This document shows, one piece after another, positions 13,169 to 16,585 of a stretch of 16,585 nucleotides of DNA. The position numbers and the translations under genes are program-made. Origin of the DNA: an uncultured Anaerotruncus sp. (GTDB taxonomy: Bacteria > Bacillota > Clostridia > Oscillospirales > CAG-272); contig CAJLZE010000050.1 of assembly GCA_905210995.1 (NCBI GenBank), positions 1 through 16,585 of the forward strand. Reading direction: 5' to 3'. Each line of letters opens with the position of its first letter. Positions within the stretch are counted from its first letter, which is position 1. The notes beneath the pieces were generated by a model, which ran no database searches, had not been told where the DNA came from, and saw only the letters and a program-made list of their open reading frames with translations.

Positions 13169-13486
13169 GTGAAAGCAATGAAACTTCAATTCGGTTCAAA
13201 AACGGGAACCATGATCGACCGCCGCAGCATGGTCCAGATCCGCGGCAAGGTACAGTGCATTTGCGGCATTGATGCGTACTACCGCCTTTATGAGGTGCGC
13301 AGAGCAGGGCTCCGCTCGTATGCGGTCAACATCTCATACGGAAGAGACAGTGTATCAAAGAAGCTCGGGTTCCGCCGTGACGAGGCGTGCCGGGTATTCG
13401 AAAAGCTCGTCGAGGGCTATGTGACGCCGACGACTCTCGGCGATATAGTGGACGACCTCTCGCGCGAACGCTGCTGCGCGGTCTGA
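13169..13486 (+). CDS. Small hypothetical protein, DUF6514-like
   Basis: A 105-residue soluble protein. The core reads YYRLYEVRRAGLRSYAVNIS, then EACRVFEKLVEGYVTPTTLGDIVDDL. The order 'Y.V.I ... + ... L ... VTP..L.D+++D' resembles the DUF6514 family of Clostridia, whose function is unknown to me. GTG 13169 is preferred because AGGGG at 13157-13161 lies 7 nt upstream; the in-frame ATG at 13178 is too far from it. Cysteines occur near residues 30-32 and 101-102 (CCAV end), with no clear metal motif. It precedes nrdR by about 130 nt but nrdR has its own promoter. Confidence 0.6.
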   Translation: MKAMKLQFGSKTGTMIDRRSMVQIRGKVQCICGIDAYYRLYEVRRAGLRSYAVNISYGRDSVSKKLGFRRDEACRVFEKLVEGYVTPTTLGDIVDDLSRERCCAV

Positions 13487-13519
13487 CACAACATTCTGCG
13501 TCAAAAAGCGGCAAAGTCC

Positions 13520-13578
13520 TTTACAAGTCGCCTGACGTGTGGTAAAATAAGAGCAAAGGCGGGAGTCAGCCTCCTGCC
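13520..13578 (+). promoter_or_regulatory. nrdR promoter with a 5' leader hairpin
   Basis: TTTACA (13520-13525), a 17-base spacer and TAAAAT (13543-13548). The transcript would start near 13555 and almost at once form a hairpin, GGCGGGAG (13558-13565) with CTCCTGCC (13571-13578, one G-U pair), which may stabilise the 5' end. No NrdR-box pair (ACACAATATATTGTGT-like) was seen, so autoregulation is not evident. Confidence 0.6.
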
Positions 13579-13614
13579 GACGTTAAAACCCAACCCCGAA
13601 AGGCAGGTCATGTA

Positions 13615-14070
13615 ATGAAATGTCCGAACTGCGGCTGTCTTGAGAGCCGCGTTATAGATTCACGTCAGAATATAGAAGGGAACAACATCCGTCGCCGCCG
13701 CGAGTGCCTCAACTGCCAGAAGCGCTTTACGACCTTTGAGGTCATTGAATCGGTGCAGCTCGTCGTGATAAAGAAAAACGGAACACGCGAGATATTCGAC
13801 CGTTCAAAGCTGTTGTCGGGCTTGCTCAAGGCGTGCGAAAAACGCCCGGTGAACGCCGAGCAGATAGCCTCGGAGATAGAATCCGAGCTGCAGAACTCGT
13901 TGAGACAGGAGATACCGTCGGGTGATATAGGCGAAATGGTCATGCGGCGTCTCAAGGCGGCAGATGCCGTCGCATATGTGAGATTCGCTTCGGTCTACCG
14001 CGAGTTCAAGGATATCGAAACATTCATACGCGAGCTTAATGACATAAAGCGCAAGCCGGAGGACGACTGA
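13615..14070 (+). CDS. nrdR: Transcriptional repressor NrdR
   Basis: NrdR senses ATP/dATP and represses ribonucleotide reductase genes by binding paired NrdR boxes. The 151 residues have the full architecture. A zinc ribbon carries C3-x2-C6 and C31-x2-C34 (MKCPNCGCLESRVIDSR, then RRRRECLNCQKRFTTFE). An ATP-cone domain follows from about residue 49 (LVVIKKNGTREIFDRSKL) to VAYVRFASVYREFKDIETF near 140. Length and motifs are standard for the family. ATG 13615 follows AGGCAGGT at 13601-13608. No nrd genes are in the window, as expected for a regulator that acts in trans. Confidence 0.96.
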   Translation: MKCPNCGCLESRVIDSRQNIEGNNIRRRRECLNCQKRFTTFEVIESVQLVVIKKNGTREIFDRSKLLSGLLKACEKRPVNAEQIASEIESELQNSLRQEIPSGDIGEMVMRRLKAADAVAYVRFASVYREFKDIETFIRELNDIKRKPEDD

Positions 14071-14136
14071 GGACCGCGAAAGGTGCGTATCCGCGCTGAA
14101 ATGTCTTTTGATTTCCGGTGCTGCACCTGACAGGAT

Positions 14137-14203
14137 ATGTGCGCCACCGACGGGTGACCGTCGGCTGCGGCGCCGTGTCACTGCGCGGTGCGGCACATTT
14201 TTT
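14137..14203 (+). terminator. Branched hairpin with a T run after nrdR
   Basis: An outer stem, ATGTGC (14137-14142) with GCACAT (14193-14198) and inner CACC/GGTG, encloses a perfect hairpin CCGACGG (14147-14153) / CCGTCGG (14158-14164) with a GTGA loop and a further GC-rich arm. Six T residues (14198-14203) follow. It lies 66 nt after nrdR and probably terminates it; the elaborate fold could also be a small RNA with its own terminator. Confidence 0.55.
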
Positions 14204-14325
14204 ACCCCTTTACCACATTACCCGCGCGACGGGGAGCGTGCGCGACCGGAATATCGACAGCGATGCCTGCGGCAGGATAAGAGATAAGGACAGGGACCCG
14301 AACAACCGGTTTCTCGGGCGCTTGA

Positions 14326-14634
14326 CCTGTTTCCGCAAAAGAAGGGTGCCTTTTATCAGGACAAATCGCATCGGACGACCGGAAGACCGACGCCGGTCGT
14401 GTCGTCCCGGATGCTGCGGAATACGTCCGCTTTTCGGTCTCGGAGACTGCCAAAATAATCGGTACCGGCTCGGATATCTGCGATCACAATAATGTCGCAA
14501 ACACCGGAAGAAAGATGTATATGGGCAAGATCCGCATTGCGGTAAAGCCGCAAAAGGGGCAGGAGAGATTTACTCTTACCGCCATGAGCGACAACTGCGG
14601 AGCGGTAAGGCTCACGTGCACGTGCCGCGTGTGA
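14326..14634 (+). pseudogene. C-terminal remnant of a glycoside hydrolase family 2 (beta-galactosidase-like) gene
   Basis: The frame from 14326 to the TGA at 14632-14634 has no start codon before its middle, yet reads like the last domain of a GH2 enzyme: DAGRVVPDAAEYVRFSVSE, IIGTGSDICDHNNVANTGRK, MYMGKIRIAVKP, RFTLTAMSDNCGAVRLTCTC. The pattern 'G.VVPDA...V.FSV...IIG.G.....H.....RK...G...+.V.......L.A.S......' is characteristic of the C-terminal immunoglobulin-like domain of GH2 beta-galactosidases. The full enzymes have 700-1,000 residues, so at most ~100 remain. An upstream stop (14323-14325) and no ribosome binding site point to a decayed gene. It could still be the relic of a deletion that brought the next gene close. 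Confidence 0.65.
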
Positions 14635-14778
14635 CCCGTATGTGAGCTCCCAAAAGCGCCGACAGCCGGAGTCCGAAAGCCCGTAAACGTCAAAACTGCA
14701 TTATTTGCGTGCTTTCCAAGGAAATATGCCGTCTTTAGCTTAAAAAGTTACGTATTTTCGGCACGTGGGGAAAAAATG

Positions 14779-14852
14779 TTGTTTTTTTATTGACTGTATG
14801 CTATAATTGGTTCCGGCATTGGGCGGCAACACCGCGCACTGCCGGAACCAAT
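14779..14852 (+). promoter_or_regulatory. Extended -10 promoter and start-site hairpin of the surface repeat protein gene
   Basis: TTGTTT (14779-14784), a 17-base spacer and TATAAT (14802-14807), preceded by TGC, giving an extended -10. A perfect 13-bp inverted repeat (14806-14818 and 14840-14852, 21-base loop with an inner GCGG/CCGC stem) begins inside the -10 box and runs through the expected start near 14814. It could be an operator, or a 5' hairpin that protects the message. A T run with a second TTGACT lies just before, too close to act as a -35 box. Confidence 0.65.
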
Positions 14853-14880
14853 CTATAAATAAAAAGGGGTAAGACTTAAA

Positions 14881-16585
14881 ATGAAAAAAAACATGGCTGT
14901 TCTCCTTTCGTTTCTGATGATCGTCGTGATCTGTTCTTCCGCCGCGCCTGCGGTGTTTGCGCGCGAGGATGCCGGTGAGGCTGTCGCCGTAAACGATGCC
15001 GCGGCTTTTGCCGCAATGGATCAGACGGGCAACTATTATCTTACGGCAGATATTACGCTTTCCGCCACTTACAACGGGACGTTTGCCGGCACTCTTGACG
15101 GTAAGGGGCACACCGTTACGGTCTCCGCGCCGGTTTTTGAAAACGTCAAGGGAACGGTGAAGGATCTTGTCATAAAAGGCAAGGTCGAGGACACGTCCGC
15201 CGAGCTGCTTGCGGCTCTTGCCGTAAATGCGGTGCCGGGTGCCGTATTTGAAAAGATCGTCAACAATGCAAGTGTCATCGGCGACGCCAATAATACCAAA
15301 AGGGCAGCGGGCATAATTGCTCTCATAACCAAGGGCGACGGCACCGTTACCGTTTCGGGCTGCAAAAATACCGGAAAGATCGTCGGTTATGTTGCCGGCG
15401 GCGTTATTGCCAGAGCCGAGGCAAAAACAGAAGTAAGAAACTGTGAAAACACCGGTGTTATAGAGGGCGGCGATACGCTCGGAGGTGTTTTTGCATGGCC
15501 TGTCGAAGAATTTCTTATCGAAAACTGCACAAACGGGACAAAAGGCGGCGCGGCGACCGTCGCCGATACCGGTGACAGCTCGGGAGGCATTACCGCCTAT
15601 GTTTCGGGCAGCAATACGGGTACATTCAAAAACTGCGTAAACTATTCGGATATCAAAAACACATCCGGCAGATGTGCGGCGGGTATTGCCGCGCGTCTCG
15701 GTTCGAATTCATCCGTGACATTCGTGAATTGCCGCAATTACGGAAAGATCGAAAACGCCAGTGAAAAATGGGCTGCGGGCGGCATTGCGGGCGAGAGCGA
15801 GGGTATCGTCAATTGCTCCGGGTGCAGAAACTACGCTTCGGTAAACGGCAAGGGTTACAAAGCCGGCGGTATCTGCGGCGGTTTTTCGCAGATCGGTTCG
15901 TTCGAAAACTGCATCAACTATGCAGACGTTCACGCTCTCAAGCAGGCAGGCGGAATTGTAGGCTTCTGCGGCAGCAACAAGATCGAATCCGGTGATTACA
16001 TATTCACCGCCTGCGGCAACGAAGGCAATATATCCACGGATAAGGATACGGCGGCAGGTATTGCCGCATATGCCTACGGGAACGATAAGCATGCGGCAAA
16101 GATAAACGCCTGCTACAGCACCGGCAATGTTACCGCCGGCTGTGAAGCGGGAGGTATCCTCGGCTATTTCAACGGTACATCGGCAACAGAGATCAAAAAC
16201 TGCTTTGTGACGGGTACCGTAAAAACGACAGACAGCTCGATGAAGTCGTGCGTCTTTTTCTGGTGTAAATATGCCGATCCGATGGCACCCGGCAACATTT
16301 CCGGCAACTTTTATCTCCCCGGGTGCGCCGATGCCGAAAAGTATGAGGGCGGTGCCTATTCCGAGCTTTCCGCCAATATCACAGCCGATGATGTGAAGTC
16401 CGGCAAGCTTGCATATATGCTCAATGCCGCTGTCGGTTCTGAGGTTTTCTATCAAAATATCGGGTCGGATGAATTCCCGGTGGCCGACTCTTCTCACAAA
16501 TCGGTAAAGCTCGTTGACGGTAAATATATAAATGAGGCTGCACCCGACAAGCCCGACAACCCGCCCACAGGCGATACGGCTGGCG
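14881..16585 (+). CDS. Secreted GLUG-like repeat protein, probable surface beta-helix (runs off the window)
   Basis: At least 568 residues, open to the window edge. A signal peptide (MKKNMAVLLSFLMIVVICSS, cleaved near AVFA, residues ~25-28) is followed by NYYLTADITLSATYNGTFAG and TLDGKGHTVTV, the usual opening of cell-surface beta-helix proteins. Then come about ten repeats of 25-40 residues with the pattern 'x-N-C-x-N-x-G-x-I ... AGGI-x-G' (for example FVNCRNYGKIENASEKWAAG and FENCINYADVHALKQAGGIV), typical of GLUG-type repeats. The visible end, PDKPDNPPTGDTAG, is a proline linker with a PTGD-like tail that in related Clostridia precedes a final membrane helix, so few residues are probably missing. 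AAGGGG at 14864-14869 lies 11 nt before ATG 14881. Likely role: adhesion or glycan contact at the cell surface (inference). Conserved cysteines in most repeats are notable. Confidence 0.8.
   Translation, partial: MKKNMAVLLSFLMIVVICSSAAPAVFAREDAGEAVAVNDAAAFAAMDQTGNYYLTADITLSATYNGTFAGTLDGKGHTVTVSAPVFENVKGTVKDLVIKGKVEDTSAELLAALAVNAVPGAVFEKIVNNASVIGDANNTKRAAGIIALITKGDGTVTVSGCKNTGKIVGYVAGGVIARAEAKTEVRNCENTGVIEGGDTLGGVFAWPVEEFLIENCTNGTKGGAATVADTGDSSGGITAYVSGSNTGTFKNCVNYSDIKNTSGRCAAGIAARLGSNSSVTFVNCRNYGKIENASEKWAAGGIAGESEGIVNCSGCRNYASVNGKGYKAGGICGGFSQIGSFENCINYADVHALKQAGGIVGFCGSNKIESGDYIFTACGNEGNISTDKDTAAGIAAYAYGNDKHAAKINACYSTGNVTAGCEAGGILGYFNGTSATEIKNCFVTGTVKTTDSSMKSCVFFWCKYADPMAPGNISGNFYLPGCADAEKYEGGAYSELSANITADDVKSGKLAYMLNAAVGSEVFYQNIGSDEFPVADSSHKSVKLVDGKYINEAAPDKPDNPPTGDTAG

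Larger units (their letters stand above)
14071..14880. other. 810-base region after nrdR without an intact gene
   Basis: It holds the branched terminator (14137-14203), the GH2 remnant (14326-14634) and the promoter of the repeat protein (14779-14852). The stretch 14204-14325 gives no recognisable protein in any plus-strand frame, nor does 14635-14770. The pattern fits a partly deleted glycosidase locus. Confidence 0.6.

Noticed and set aside
12997..13272. A 91-residue frame overlapping the start of the DUF6514-like gene
   Set aside because: Its ATG lies inside the -10 box of the promoter and has no ribosome binding site; the protein is not recognisable.
14791..14807. TTGACT followed by TATAAT as a promoter
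   Set aside because: The two boxes are only 6 bases apart; TTGTTT at 17 bases and the extended -10 are more plausible.
15709..16497. A 262-residue minus-strand open frame opposite the repeat protein
   Set aside because: It mirrors the repeat codons of the plus-strand gene, has no similarity I recognise and no good ribosome binding site. The plus strand has a signal peptide and a promoter.

Overview
Most of the window (about 1,040 to 16,585) looks like one contiguous piece of a GC-rich, spore-forming Clostridia genome, probably an uncultured Oscillospirales/Ruminococcaceae-type gut bacterium. The signs are a cwlD-type cortex amidase (an endospore-former gene), an IreB/YrzL protein, an NrdR, Firmicute-like ribosome binding sites and near-consensus vegetative promoters. 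No rRNA, tRNA, insertion sequence or CRISPR array was seen. The taxon is an inference from gene content; no database was searched.

The first ~1,040 bases do not fit this. They read as three unrelated pieces joined end to end: (a) 1 to ~580, an AT-richer piece with a promoter and an mscL channel gene whose end is lost; (b) ~560 to ~1,035, a very GC-rich internal piece of an oligopeptide-type ABC transporter binding protein with neither its start nor its end; (c) from ~1,037, the N-terminal 57 codons of radA on the minus strand, cut in mid-gene. An assembly or library chimera is the simplest explanation, so gene order left of ~1,040 should not be trusted.

Minus-strand block, 1,037 to 5,129. 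In transcription order: ireB, ribF and dac (D-Ala-D-Ala carboxypeptidase family) form a tight operon with an 8-nt gap and then a 4-nt ATGA overlap, driven by a promoter at 5,180-5,208. Next comes a small acyl carrier protein with its own perfect-consensus promoter and its own terminator. Then come cwlD and the broken radA. The themes are cell-wall remodelling, FAD supply, acyl transfer and PASTA-kinase signalling. The dac product keeps its SxxK motif but has altered SxN and KTG motifs.

Plus-strand block, 5,301 to 12,465. A MATE exporter has its own promoter and a strong terminator. It is followed by the most interesting part of the window, a self-contained three-gene operon: a TerB_N/TerB_C-type protein, a BrxD-like (DUF2791) P-loop ATPase and a large Lhr/BrxHI-like DExH helicase. 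A TTGACA-17-TAAAAT promoter bracketed by an 8-bp inverted repeat starts it and a bidirectional terminator ends it. The ATPase and helicase resemble the BrxD-BrxHI pair of type 2 BREX phage defence, but no methylase, PglZ phosphatase or PglW kinase is present. A TerB-domain protein sits in front instead. This is a candidate compact defence or DNA-processing system.

Right part, 12,457 to 16,585. A two-helix membrane protein (minus strand) converges on the helicase terminator. A 445-base gap holds a promoter and an operator-like repeat, then come a small DUF6514-like protein and nrdR (repressor of ribonucleotide reductase genes). About 800 bases follow that hold a structured terminator and a decayed C-terminal remnant of a family 2 glycoside hydrolase. 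The window ends inside a large secreted GLUG-like repeat protein, a probable surface beta-helix, with a hairpin overlapping its transcription start.
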